From Phialophora verrucosa (lineage: Eukaryota > Ascomycota > Eurotiomycetes > Chaetothyriales > Herpotrichiellaceae), in NCBI GenBank assembly GCA_002099365.1, contig MSED01000013.1, forward strand, positions 1,116,001-1,180,000: a stretch of DNA of 64,000 bases, read 5' to 3'. Of this stretch, positions 51,797 through 61,922 are shown in pieces (within the stretch, counting starts at the first letter, position 1; each line of letters opens with the position of its first letter). The notes beneath the pieces were generated by a model, which saw nothing but the letters and a program-made list of their open reading frames with translations, was not told the origin of the DNA and searched no databases. The position numbers and the translations under genes are program-made.

Positions 51797-53477
51797 ATGT
51801 CTCTTTACTACGATGCCGCGGCAGTCCTGACGACGGCGACGCAAGATGGGTCTCTCAGATCACGGATCTATAACAACAAGCTCGGGCTCAAGTCTAAACC
51901 CGCGCACATCTATGCGCTGATCTCTGAGACTGCGAAATACGACCAGTTTCTCAAGGAGATCATTGACAATGCGGGTCTTTTGGCTCAAGAACCGAAGGTT
52001 CGAAAAGGGTCCCTATCAGTCTTCGTGTCACTGCTGACTGACCTAGCCACTTGGCCCCGGCCGATAGTTGACTCCAATTCTTTCGTTGCTCCTGGTCCAT
52101 GACCACCTCTTCTCGAAAAATGGCATTGCAGCACCTTCGGCGCATCCTCTCCGTCAAGCAATCGAGCGGCATAAAGCACGGCTGCAGGCAGAAACTACCA
52201 AAGCGCGGCTGCGCAGGAGGTGTGCCTCGCTATACGAGCTGAAGCGCCTTCTTTTGGCTGGAAAGCCATCGGCACACCGAGTGCAGCCACGATGGGCTAG
52301 AGTCAACACCTTAAAGTCCAGCCTTTGGCAGGAGTTTGCTACAACCTTCAAAGGCTACAGAACCGACGGAGGCATTGCTGAAGTTGTAGGGTTGCCAGGG
52401 AATGAGAAGGTGCTGGCGATCGACCGCAACATTCCGGACCTCATCGCCTTGCCTCCCGAGGCTGATATGACGAAAACAAAATCCTACAAAGATGGGAAAT
52501 TAATTCTCCAGGACAAAGCTTCTTGCTTTCCTGCGTACATGCTAATCGGGGACGCGGACACAGTTACCTCCGTTGGTGATTGCATCGACGGCTGTGCGGC
52601 TCCAGGGAACAAGACATCTCACCTTGCGGCTCTGCTTGCGAACGGAAATAAAACGAAGAACGAGATCTATGCATGTGAGCGAGATAGAGGCCGGTCGAAT
52701 ACCCTGAAAGCCATGATGGAGAGGTGTGGGGCAGATGCTGTGACGCTGAAGCCGGAGTGTGACTTTCTAACACTGGACCCTCATGATGAGCAGTACAACA
52801 ACGTGACGCATTTACTTCTTGATCCGAGTTGCTCTGGAAGTGGCATCATTGGGCGCGAAGACATTCCCACTCTGGCGCTACCTGACAATCCCCGAGCTCA
52901 ACAGTCAGAGACCAACAGAGAGTCGAAGTCGTCGAGAAAGAGGAAAAGAGACCATGGCGGCGCAACCCCTGTCGAGTCTATGACAGACGACTCCAATCAA
53001 GCCGAAGAGACGAGAGAAGTCGCAGTTGATAAGACAAGGCTGCAGAAGCTATCCAATCTACAAACTAGAATTGTCGAGCATGCTCTTTGTTTTCCAGCAG
53101 CCATTCGAGTCACCTACTCGACCTGCTCCGTACACGTGGAAGAAAACGAAGCCGTTGTGGCTCGAATTCTGGCGTCCCAAGTGGCAAGGGAACGAGGTTG
53201 GCACTTGTTACGGCGGGAAGACCAGGTATCTGGTTTGAGCGTGTGGCAGCATCGAGGTGTTTCCAAGTCGGAAATGATGGCAAGTGAGGCACAGACTGGT
53301 GGGCGGATTTTGAACAAAGAGGAGCTCGAAGCCTGCATCCGCTGCCATCCTGGAGATGGGGAAGGAACCATGGGATTCTTCGTATGCTGCTTCATTCGCT
53401 CAGCGTCTGGTAGAGCAGACTCTGACGATGCTGCTCCCTCCGACACCACCGAGAGCTGGGAGGGTTTTGGTGACTAG
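51797..53477 (+). CDS. RCM1: 25S rRNA cytosine-C5 methyltransferase RCM1 (NSUN5)
   Basis: Nucleolar SAM-dependent enzyme that methylates a cytosine of large-subunit rRNA. Exons 51797-51997 and 52068-53477, intron 51998-52067 (donor AAG|GTTCGA, GCTGAC branch, GATAG acceptor), 536 aa. An N-terminal helical region (MSLYYDAAAVL, AKYDQFLKEII) leads into VHDHLFSKNGI, RWARVNTLK, then the Rossmann SAM site CIDGCAAPGNKTSHLA. The motif IV cysteine is in LLDPSCSGSG and the nucleophile is in TYSTCSVHVEENE. A lysine/serine-rich insertion (SETNRESKSSRKRKRDHGG) sits between them, as in other fungal orthologues. The C-terminus ends in an acidic tail. Confidence 0.95.
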
Positions 53478-53908
53478 AAATATCTCGGCTCCTCGTAACG
53501 AAATGCTCCCTGGCCAAACAAACCCTTCAAACAAGTCAAGCGTATGCCAAGCCTCTACTAGGCTGAAACAGGCGATGCGCCAATCGCCATGTCTCCGTAT
53601 TTATCGTATGGATTTCACCTCCTCGCAACATCTCACCTCATCTTGCCATTTTGCGACGTGTCTTACCAAGACAAAGACATTGTGTTCCTTCTGGCATCAC
53701 CATCGCTGCAGGATGGTTTCCTCGACAAACTAGTACGTAGAAAGACCGCGCCAGAGACATCGCCGACTTCTTGACGGTATTTGTCAGCAAACTCCTGAGG
53801 TCCACGGTGAGGCCAAGCGAGGTCTCTTCTTCCCTCTTCACTGTGTACACTGGCGAAAGCACCTCCCGTTCGGCGGCGGCTTGGGCTGCTGCGTGCTCAC
53901 TGATCGTC
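53478..53908. other. Intergenic spacer (0.43 kb)
   Basis: 3' flank of RCM1 and promoter of the Zn2Cys6 regulator. The reading frame of the regulator is open back to 53771, but without an ATG. Confidence 0.4.
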
Positions 53909-56900
53909 ATGTTTCAATTCAACGGGAGCCATCCAGACCCCGTCGTTGGCCCCTTAGGCAGTCACAACCCGACGTCGAATCTCAACAAGACCGAAAAGCG
54001 TCAAATCACGAGAAATCGGACCAGCTATAGCTGTCTCACGTGTCGTCGAAGAAAGGTCAAATGCGATAAATCCCGCCCTGTGTGTGGTGGCTGTCGGAAG
54101 GCCAATGAGCAGTGCTTGTACCATGATGATTTGGCCCCGGCTCCCGCTGACCCGACATTGACGAAGGAGGACAGCAATCCAGTCTGGAAGAAACGAAGGT
54201 CGAGCCTCGCTGAGCAAGAGACTTTCGAAGTGCTCACGACACATGCTGACAGCGCGACGCCACCCACTGACCTTAGAGCTATCGAAGAGCAGCTGCAGCG
54301 ACTGGCAAGAATGGTGGATGCTCTTCGCAACGGCAACGGCAACAGCAACGATCTGCGGTTGAAAGAGCTGTTGACACCTGAGCAATCAGCTTCGGACTCG
54401 GGGTCTGAAGCACCTCCGCATCGGCCAAGCATGAGTCTAGACATGTTCCAGCCCGGTACCCACGGGTCGGCAAAAGGACTGGTGGATTTGAGCACGCCCT
54501 TGTCGACCTTGAAGCTCAGCAATGGCGAAGCAAGTGAGGATCCATTCTGGAACCACATATCCGACGAACTGGACCAACTCAACCACCTGATGCGCCGTCG
54601 GGACAATACCTATGCAAGCTCGATTAGTCCAGAGAACAAGCAATGCGACCGACCGCGAGATTGGATACCCCCAATCGAGGAGGGGCACGAACCCGAGCAA
54701 GATGATTTCTGGAACCCAAATGACTTCCACAAGGAAGCGGGAACCAAGACTCTTGAATGTCTTGATCTCGAAAACAATGATCCCGTTCCCCGCATGCTGG
54801 CATTCAGCAAGTCTAGCCTATTACAGAGCGTGCCTCTCAAGTGCTCACCTGCCGTGGCCGTAAGCCAGCTCACGCAAGGACTCCCGACCAGAACGCAGAG
54901 TAATGTGCTGTTCAGGTGTTGGCTATCGGGCGTGTACCCGATCGTGGGCATCTTCCTGCCTTCGGACATTTTCAAAAAGCATGAAGAATTCTGGGATGAT
55001 AGAGAGGCAAATGGCACAACGGAGTCCAGGCCCCCCAACCTAGATTTCTTGACTGTACTGTACGCAATTTGGTACGCTGGGTCGCTGAGCATATCCACCA
55101 AGGGGCTTCGACAGTGGTTTCCGACCGTCTCAAGAGCCAAGCTCAGCACCCAATTCCACGATCAGACGGTGTTCTGTTTGCTCCTTGGATCGTTCAGACG
55201 GGATGTCAGCCTCTACAAGCTGGCCGCATTGGTCCTCCTCCAAACCATACCTATCGCCGAGGAAGATCCCCTGCAAAGCAGCCTCTATCTGGCGCTCATC
55301 GTGCGCTTGGCGTTGTCGATGGGCTTGCATAGAGAGCCTACCCTGTTCGAGCTTTCCGTGAATGAGGAGGGCTTGCGCCGACGACTATGGTGGCAGATCA
55401 TACAGCTGGATATCTTCAACGCCGTGGCCAGTGGCTATCCGTCCCAAATCTCGGAGAAGTTCTGCGACACGCGTGTTGTATGCGAGGACAGGGACGCCTC
55501 CACACCTGATGGCGCCGATGACGTTGCTCCTTCGCATCCGAGTTTCAGGATCGCGTCACCTCAGAGCGGAAAGTCTGGTGGAGAAACTCCGAATCCCGCA
55601 TCGTTCCGCACGCTGATGCTGGTGGCAAGGGGCAAATCCATCATTTCCTGCGCCATGCGAAGTGTGGTGGCTATCCATCTGGAAACGAAGAAACTCCGAA
55701 ACGAGGACATGCAGGAGATGAAGAGAATCATATCGGAAGTCGGTGGTCACATCCACGCCATCATCAAGGCAATACCGAGCAAGGGAATGCCAGAGATGGG
55801 GTTTTTTCCGGATGTGCCCAAAGATGCACAGCAACGTGCATCAGCCAGTGAGGCGCTCATTGGCAGCCCTATCACTTCCACGGACATCGCGTACTACAAG
55901 ACGTCTCCTAATGAGACTGATCCCTCGTGGCCCTTGGCCAGCTTCCATCGTCAAAAGCAGGCAGCATACAACAAGTGGGCTCGAATTAGCCTCTCGATGC
56001 TCGTGGACAAGATCCACTGCATCGCATATGCACCCTTCCTCAAAAACACCAAAAGCAAGCTGTGGGGATTGGGCAGACAATGCGCACTGCACAACTGTCA
56101 CAGCTTTTTGAGGAAGTTCACATCCCTCGCCACCGATCCGGATCTGGAAGCGTTTCGATGGAGTTGGCCGGCACTTTACGGGCCGCTCCATGCAGTTCTG
56201 ATCATTCTCGTTGATGTCTACGAAAGACCCGCCAGCGTGGAAGCACCCAGATCAAGAGAGCTGGTTGACAAGGTGTTCGGACTGGCCGCTCCTGAATCGG
56301 GAATCGTGGGCGGTCCCGATGGATACACCGTCCAGAGACCGCTAAGGGAGGGTGGCGTCGAAGCTTGGGATATGCTGCGAGGACTCCGGTCGGCTGCCTG
56401 GCAGCGAGCGGGTCTTGACCCTAGATTATTGTGGACAGAGGAGGATCAAGTCGCCGTAGGCGTGGCAACTCCGTTGACAGAAACACAAAAGATCGCGCAG
56501 AGTCTCAGAGAAGACTCCATATATGAGGGGCAAACCACGGCTGAGAGCGGCAGTATGTGGATGGACAATATCAAACCCACGGAGCAGGGTGTCCGATATA
56601 TGGTGAAGCTGACGCAGGGCGAGTTTGACAACGATGGTGGTGCGGGCGGCGAGTCGTTCCGCTGCACTCGAACCGCACGCAACAACTTTCTGCAAGGCAT
56701 CGAGCGTGACGCTCGCCTGAATTCCGGCAAAGGGCTGGCGAGGCGCGAAGGTCAAGCTAAAATGCCTTTTCCACTGAGCGGCCACATGGAGAAGTGCTCT
56801 GGCAGAGCGGCTGCGGTCGATGTTCCAGCTGTCCACGTCCTTGACATGCACACCCACGTGCCCAGGCCGGAGGGCGCACATCACCCATGCCCTAGGAGGA

Positions 56901-57301
56901 CAGCCACATTTCTGGCCGAGATGGAGGCGACAAACGGCACACAGTCTGTTCAGGAAACGCCCCACGCACCTGAACAGCCGAGCTGGGACCACTCAACTAC
57001 CAATGGTGTCACGCACACGCTGCCTGTCGACAATAGTCCCCTGCCCGGGAAGCATACAGACGGAGTGGTCCACGGAAATGGCCACACAAACGGTTCCGGC
57101 AATCAGATCCCTAGCAATCACACTGAACAGTTACATGGGGACCAAATCTCGGCGTACAACGGGTTACACGAGGGTGACACAGATATGGACCTTGGCTTTG
57201 ACTGGGAACGTTGGGATGCCGTGTTTGGGCAATACTCTGGATTCACAGACCTCATGGACGACGTCAACATGTCAGCGTGGGCGGAGGATGTCGACCCGTG
57301 A
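53909..57301 (+). CDS. Zn2Cys6 fungal-specific transcription factor
   Basis: Nuclear DNA-binding regulator of unknown targets. Read as one exon of 1130 aa from the first in-frame ATG at 53909. The binuclear zinc cluster is Cys42-x2-Cys45-x6-Cys52-x6-Cys59-x2-Cys62-x6-Cys69 with the basic RRRKVKCDK stretch, followed by a short coiled-coil linker (EEQLQRLARMVDALRNG). The fungal-specific regulatory domain spans about residues 290-640, with FLPSDIFKKHEEFWDD, LALIVRLALSMGLHREPT and EEGLRRRLWWQIIQLDIF. Residues ~910-1000 (GAGGESFRCTRTARNNF to HHPCPRRTA) look unlike the rest and may be an in-frame intron or poorly conserved linker. The end is His/Asn-rich and acidic (LGFDWERWDAVFGQY). A BTB gene follows 127 bp downstream on the same strand. 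Confidence 0.88.
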   Translation: MFQFNGSHPDPVVGPLGSHNPTSNLNKTEKRQITRNRTSYSCLTCRRRKVKCDKSRPVCGGCRKANEQCLYHDDLAPAPADPTLTKEDSNPVWKKRRSSLAEQETFEVLTTHADSATPPTDLRAIEEQLQRLARMVDALRNGNGNSNDLRLKELLTPEQSASDSGSEAPPHRPSMSLDMFQPGTHGSAKGLVDLSTPLSTLKLSNGEASEDPFWNHISDELDQLNHLMRRRDNTYASSISPENKQCDRPRDWIPPIEEGHEPEQDDFWNPNDFHKEAGTKTLECLDLENNDPVPRMLAFSKSSLLQSVPLKCSPAVAVSQLTQGLPTRTQSNVLFRCWLSGVYPIVGIFLPSDIFKKHEEFWDDREANGTTESRPPNLDFLTVLYAIWYAGSLSISTKGLRQWFPTVSRAKLSTQFHDQTVFCLLLGSFRRDVSLYKLAALVLLQTIPIAEEDPLQSSLYLALIVRLALSMGLHREPTLFELSVNEEGLRRRLWWQIIQLDIFNAVASGYPSQISEKFCDTRVVCEDRDASTPDGADDVAPSHPSFRIASPQSGKSGGETPNPASFRTLMLVARGKSIISCAMRSVVAIHLETKKLRNEDMQEMKRIISEVGGHIHAIIKAIPSKGMPEMGFFPDVPKDAQQRASASEALIGSPITSTDIAYYKTSPNETDPSWPLASFHRQKQAAYNKWARISLSMLVDKIHCIAYAPFLKNTKSKLWGLGRQCALHNCHSFLRKFTSLATDPDLEAFRWSWPALYGPLHAVLIILVDVYERPASVEAPRSRELVDKVFGLAAPESGIVGGPDGYTVQRPLREGGVEAWDMLRGLRSAAWQRAGLDPRLLWTEEDQVAVGVATPLTETQKIAQSLREDSIYEGQTTAESGSMWMDNIKPTEQGVRYMVKLTQGEFDNDGGAGGESFRCTRTARNNFLQGIERDARLNSGKGLARREGQAKMPFPLSGHMEKCSGRAAAVDVPAVHVLDMHTHVPRPEGAHHPCPRRTATFLAEMEATNGTQSVQETPHAPEQPSWDHSTTNGVTHTLPVDNSPLPGKHTDGVVHGNGHTNGSGNQIPSNHTEQLHGDQISAYNGLHEGDTDMDLGFDWERWDAVFGQYSGFTDLMDDVNMSAWAEDVDP

Positions 57302-57428
57302 GATGTGAGCGTGAGAGGAACGGCCGGACCGTTCGCCACGCCCGTTAGTATAGGAAAAATCATGGCCACGCGCTAGAGGAGGTCTCTGAAGTCTTTTCGA
57401 TCCAGTGATCCAAGCTCATGCGAGAAGA

Positions 57429-58001
57429 ATGGAGGCTAACAACGATGACGACAAGCATCGTCATACTGAGACGACTATCTGGGGTGTATCGAAGCATCTC
57501 TTCGACTACTCGGAAGTTGTCACTTTTCGCGCCGGCAACGGACCTCGGAAGCAATACTTCGCCATGGACAGCCCCCGGCTCTGTAGAGAGTCGACCTATT
57601 TCCACGAACGGTTGCACGGCGGCGGCGGCGACGACGACCACTATCCAGAGGCACAAAGTCGGCATTTCGAGTTCAAAGACACGGACCCTGCCGTCGTCGC
57701 CTGCATGCTCCGCTGGTATCGTGGTTGGGATTGTCCTTCTTGCGGCAGCCACGACCGCAGCCACATGGAAGATGCAATGCTCCTGGCAGTCGAGTTGCGA
57801 ATCCCACGGTTCGGCAAACATCTGCTCGGGATGATGGAGACTCTCGATGTCGCTGGTCCTTCTCGGCTGAATGCAATGGCCACGACTACTCTTACTACGA
57901 CTACTCTACGCCCCTCCGGTTCGAAAGACAGCGGCGACTCAGTAGTTCCCTCACTTATGCTCGACACACGACCGGAAATGACGAGAGACGGACCAAGCTG
58001 A
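57429..58001 (+). CDS. Small BTB/POZ-like protein
   Basis: A 190-aa single-exon protein with a degenerate BTB/POZ-like core. EVVTFRAGNGPRKQYFAMDS would be strand 1 and the first helix, STYFHERLHG the dimer helix, SRHFEFKDTDPAVVACMLRW the B4-A4 segment, and MEDAMLLAVELRIPRFGKHL the A5 helices. A CPSCGSHDRSH segment interrupts it. The Thr/Ser-rich tail is disordered. The frame is open upstream of 57429 with GTG only, so ATG 57429 is chosen. It lies 127 bp after the Zn2Cys6 regulator. No function known; a fungal BTB superfamily label is the most that can be said. Confidence 0.6.
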   Translation: MEANNDDDKHRHTETTIWGVSKHLFDYSEVVTFRAGNGPRKQYFAMDSPRLCRESTYFHERLHGGGGDDDHYPEAQSRHFEFKDTDPAVVACMLRWYRGWDCPSCGSHDRSHMEDAMLLAVELRIPRFGKHLLGMMETLDVAGPSRLNAMATTTLTTTTLRPSGSKDSGDSVVPSLMLDTRPEMTRDGPS

Positions 58002-58711
58002 ACGAATCTGGCTCTCCGGCTCAGGGAGAATGAATCCAATCGCACGGATCCGTCGAATCAATCAGTCTGTCACCATTTGTGTTTACATGCATGTATTATA
58101 CATATACTCCATACCCGCTTAGCTGCACACCAACCTACATAGCTGAAAAGCTACTTCCTACACACCTACCTACAGAGTTGAAACGCTACGTCCTGCCCAC
58201 CTACTTATGTACCAGATCAGTGCAATTCAAGTCAAACTTCCCGAGCAAACATAAAGTTTTACCTAATGTCGACGTGAACCCTCCCCGACCGAGCAAACTA
58301 AGAGAGAGAAGTAATTATAATGCGTGACCAGTGATGTCTAAGGTGATATCCCTAGTCGGGCCATGTAACATCTCCAACATCCTTAAGCAGGGAGGACAAT
58401 TACGAGACTCGAGAGCTCACCTTTTGCTCACCTTTTCTTTCACTTTCACTGGTCTTCACCGTTGTTTTCGCATCCACTGGAGCAGTGAGAAGCCAGAATT
58501 GAGACCTGAGTTCTGGACCGATACTACAAGCGACAAGAGGCAGCTCTCATCTTCGAACGGGCCGCCGACTATGACTACAAAGTAAGCCCCGGCTGGGCTG
58601 GCTCAGACGGTGGGCGATGGCGATGATAATCTATCCATCTACTGTATCTGTGTCCATTTACGTTATACACTTCACATTTTCGTCCTATCCATCCATCCAT
58701 CCATCCGTTCA
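58002..58711. other. Convergent 3' spacer (0.71 kb)
   Basis: Tail-to-tail spacer between the BTB-like gene and HRD3, AT-richer than its surroundings. It carries repeated CTACCTAC-like words near 58130-58200 and an ATCC microsatellite next to the HRD3 stop. No gene. Confidence 0.4.
58687..58706. repeat. (ATCC)5 microsatellite
   Basis: Five perfect ATCC units ending 6 bp before the HRD3 stop codon region; would lie in the HRD3 3' UTR. Confidence 0.7.
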
Positions 58712-61411
58712 TCAGTGCCCAATTCCACCCGCCACCCAATTATTCCAATCCGCATCCCCTGGCGCGGGGAACATGCCTCTATCCTGTCCTTGGCCTTGTG
58801 CTTGGGCTTGCTGCTGCTGCTGCTGCTGCTGCTGATGATGCTCCCCTTGATTGTGATTTTGGGTTGGGTTTTGCTGGTTCTGAACCAAGTTCTGCGCTTG
58901 TCTCCTCTCCTCCTCCAGCACCCTCTGCCGCGCCTGTCTAGCGTACACAAGCAGCGCCAACGCCCCAGCCAACGCAATGATGATCAAACTCTCGACAAAC
59001 CCGTCGTCAAACTCATCCCACTCATCCGCGGCATAAACGTCGCCTTCGACTCGTCTGGCATCGTCGTCCCGCGTCGCGTACTCCCCATCGCCGGCCCGGT
59101 CAGCCGCGTAGCCGAGAAGGTCGTCATCTGCGCCGCCGGCGTTGTCGCGAGCAAACTGTTCGGCTTCCCGGGCGTCCATCTCTTCCGCGGCGTCAAGGAA
59201 GCGGTTCAGCCACTCGCCCCACCCGCGCCAGCGTTTCTTCCCGTCCTCTTCTTCGTCTTTGATGCCGTTGACTTTGCCACCGCTGACGCCGTTCCACCAG
59301 CTCCGCGCGCGCAGCTTCACCAACGCGAGCTTGACGGGGAGGTACGCTTCTTTGTTCATTTCGAGTGCGAGGTCGTAGTATCGCTTTGCCATGTGGAAGT
59401 CCTGCGATACGCTTCCGATGCCGTTCTCGTGCATCCAGCCGAGATTCCAGAGTGCTTGGGCGGAGTGGTACGATTCCGCGGCAGTGGTGTAACACGTCGT
59501 TGCTTTGTCGAGGTTTGTTTGGGTATCGTTGGTCTCGGCTGTCGGGAGCAGTGCCGGTGCGGGTGGGAAAGACGAGGACATGGAGAGATAGTAGTCGCCC
59601 ATCTTGATGAGGGAGTCGACGTTGGCTTGTTTCGCGGATCGAGTGAAATATGAGAGTGCGAGTTCCGGGTCGTTGAGGAGTTTGCTCCTCTTGGTGATCG
59701 ATGAGCTGCTTGGTCGGGCGGCCGACAACAGTGGGATACCTAGGTCGAAGGGCAACGAGATGACCTGGGTCTTTCGGTCGAGGAGGTATGCCACGTTTGC
59801 CTGTGCATTTTCGTATCCTTGCTCCGCGGCCATGATGGAGGCGATGAACGCGCGTTCAAAGTCTCCCCGTTCATAGGCCGAATTGGCTTCTACGAAAGAC
59901 GAGTGCAAGATCTCCGCTCTCTCGGCGACGGCTTTATAGTACGCGGCGGCAAGGCCGCAATTTCGTTCACGACCCACGCCTTGGTTTGTCAACTCGGCGA
60001 GGTAGTAGAACGACTCCATCACGCCTGCCCCAGCGGCGAGTTCAAAGTATCGACCTGCAGTGTCGATGTCGCCTTGGTCGAGAAAGAGGACTCCCAAGGC
60101 GGATTGAGCCAGCGGGAGAGACTGTTCCGCAGCAGCCTTCAGGTATACGCCCGCGCGGACACCATCTTGGGGAACCCCGAGTCCGTCGCGGTACATTATT
60201 CCCATATGGTACTGCGCGAACGAGTCACCCTGAGCAATGCCACGCTTGAACCAGGTTTGAGCCTTTTCGAAGTTCTGCTCCATGGCTTCGCCGCGCAGGA
60301 ACATGCGGCCGATATACGCGGCAGCCTTGCCAGCCACGCGCTCAATGCCCTTTGGAGCCTTAGGCGAGACCTTGCCGTCTTTCGTCCAGTATGCGCGCGC
60401 GACTTTCATGAACTGTCGTTGTGCTTTGCGAAAATTCTTCTTGTAGCCTCTCGGCGCTTCGTAGTAGTGCTTGCCCAGCGTCAGGATGGCGTTATAGTCA
60501 CCTTGTCGCTCCTTGGTGTCCAGGTAGTCGAGGATGTAGTCGATGTGAGCGGTGGTCACTCCGTCTCGAGGGGCGTTCGGGCCGGAAGAGCTGACGCTGG
60601 CGCCCTCGCCGTAGATGCCCCCATCGACTTCAACCCAGCGGTATGCGTTCCTGACGAACGAGTTGCCTCCAGGAGGGCCGGAGTACCAGTATTCGATCGC
60701 CTTGTCCGCGACTCTCTTGTAGTACCCCACCGCTTGGTCACAGTCTCGAGGACAGCCTATGCCGGCGTGGTAGTGGAATGCCAAGGTCATCTCGGATTGA
60801 ATGTTGTCCTGCTCCGCCGCAAACGTGTGATATAACAGTGCTTTTGCCTGGTCTCGCCCCACCCCGCCTATTCCTGTAGCGTACATCAGACCCAGCATGT
60901 GCTGGGCCGTAGCGTTGCCGTCGAGATCTGCCAGTTTGCCGTACCAATATTTGGCGGCCTCGAAGTCGCGAGGGTGGGAGAAGTTCCCGTAAAAATTCAT
61001 CTCGGCCAGTAAGAAGATCGCGTCAGGGTCGTCGAACCAGGCGGCCGTCCTCAGCGTGTCAACTCCCTTTTGCAAGTCCCCCGTGACCTTCGGCCCGTCG
61101 TGATCGTCTCGGTGAGGTGTGTTCATAAAGAGCGCGCGGAAAATGATTTTTGCATAGTGCCATACTGTCGGCAGCAGGCCGGTAGGCTGTACCGGAGTCA
61201 CACTGTCCTTCCATGTTGGCTCAAAGTCGCGTAAGACCGACCACACTTCGTGCACAATTTCATTTCCACCTTGGGTCCAGTAGTTGGTCCTCTGCTGCTC
61301 ATTGGGAGGGGAATCAAGCTGCGAGTTGAGCAACTCGGTTCGTGCGGCGGCAAAGGTTCGACGCGTAGGCAGGAGGACGGCCAAAGCAACAATCACAGCT
61401 GCATGCAGCAT
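58712..61411 (-). CDS. HRD3: ERAD ubiquitin ligase subunit HRD3 (SEL1L)
   Basis: ER-membrane partner of the Hrd1 ligase that recruits misfolded glycoproteins for retrotranslocation. Single exon, 899 aa. An N-terminal signal sequence (MLHAAVIVALAVLLPTRR) is followed by many Sel1-like helical repeats with the A-x-x-x-L-G-x-M-Y pattern, for example AQHMLGLMYATGIGG, AAAYIGRMFLRGEAM, AQYHMGIMYRDGLGV, AQSALGVLFLDQGD and ALWNLGWMHENGIG. A single transmembrane helix lies near residues 807-824 (LIIIALAGALALLVYA), with a cytosolic Gln-rich tail encoded by (CTG)8 at 58811-58834 on the + strand, giving a glutamine run. The length matches fungal HRD3. ATG at 61409-61411. Confidence 0.93.
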   Translation of the reverse strand: MLHAAVIVALAVLLPTRRTFAAARTELLNSQLDSPPNEQQRTNYWTQGGNEIVHEVWSVLRDFEPTWKDSVTPVQPTGLLPTVWHYAKIIFRALFMNTPHRDDHDGPKVTGDLQKGVDTLRTAAWFDDPDAIFLLAEMNFYGNFSHPRDFEAAKYWYGKLADLDGNATAQHMLGLMYATGIGGVGRDQAKALLYHTFAAEQDNIQSEMTLAFHYHAGIGCPRDCDQAVGYYKRVADKAIEYWYSGPPGGNSFVRNAYRWVEVDGGIYGEGASVSSSGPNAPRDGVTTAHIDYILDYLDTKERQGDYNAILTLGKHYYEAPRGYKKNFRKAQRQFMKVARAYWTKDGKVSPKAPKGIERVAGKAAAYIGRMFLRGEAMEQNFEKAQTWFKRGIAQGDSFAQYHMGIMYRDGLGVPQDGVRAGVYLKAAAEQSLPLAQSALGVLFLDQGDIDTAGRYFELAAGAGVMESFYYLAELTNQGVGRERNCGLAAAYYKAVAERAEILHSSFVEANSAYERGDFERAFIASIMAAEQGYENAQANVAYLLDRKTQVISLPFDLGIPLLSAARPSSSSITKRSKLLNDPELALSYFTRSAKQANVDSLIKMGDYYLSMSSSFPPAPALLPTAETNDTQTNLDKATTCYTTAAESYHSAQALWNLGWMHENGIGSVSQDFHMAKRYYDLALEMNKEAYLPVKLALVKLRARSWWNGVSGGKVNGIKDEEEDGKKRWRGWGEWLNRFLDAAEEMDAREAEQFARDNAGGADDDLLGYAADRAGDGEYATRDDDARRVEGDVYAADEWDEFDDGFVESLIIIALAGALALLVYARQARQRVLEEERRQAQNLVQNQQNPTQNHNQGEHHQQQQQQQQQAQAQGQGQDRGMFPAPGDADWNNWVAGGIGH
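58811..58834 (-). repeat. (CAG)8 coding microsatellite in HRD3 tail
   Basis: Eight CTG units on the + strand read as CAG in HRD3, encoding most of the polyglutamine run in the cytosolic tail. Likely length-polymorphic. Confidence 0.75.
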
Positions 61412-61922
61412 GCCAATTAGCCGTTGGTCAAGATCCAGAAGACGCAGACTTACGGAGGAGGACCGTTGAGATGGTATTCAGTCTTGGAGCCATGACGGCA
61501 GATGGTTTAGTGGGCGTTATCGATTACGCATTGTAAGGATCCTATCTCGCTGGAGATGGCCGGGAGAAGATCAAACTGCCTCAACCAAAGAATTGGTCCT
61601 GTGAAGAAGACAGACTGTCGCGAAGTATTCAGCATGCGCCTCGGTCGAGATGACGCCGATCTTCAGCCTTGCGCGACAGCCTCGCGGTGCCGGCCTTGTG
61701 ACTTGGCCACTTCCGCAACCTCACTCATCGTTGCACTGGAGCGTATACGACGACGTCTATTCCGTCGCTAGTATGGAAGGAGTGGATAGTGACACGAACA
61801 ATTCAGTACAGTCTCATGACTTTCATTAGGAGCTATGTTGGCAGTTTCGATTCCACTGCGTAACGTACACTGTGCACGCTTCAGTCCGTTCAGATCCGAG
61901 CCTTACTCTCGACCTGGACAGA
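61412..61922. other. Intergenic spacer (0.51 kb)
   Basis: HRD3 promoter and 3' flank of the coilin-like gene, both minus strand. No clear unfolded-protein-response element and no gene. Confidence 0.4.

Noticed and set aside
53771..53908. Upstream extension of the Zn2Cys6 regulator by 46 codons
   Set aside because: The open frame begins with TTG and contains no ATG before 53909.
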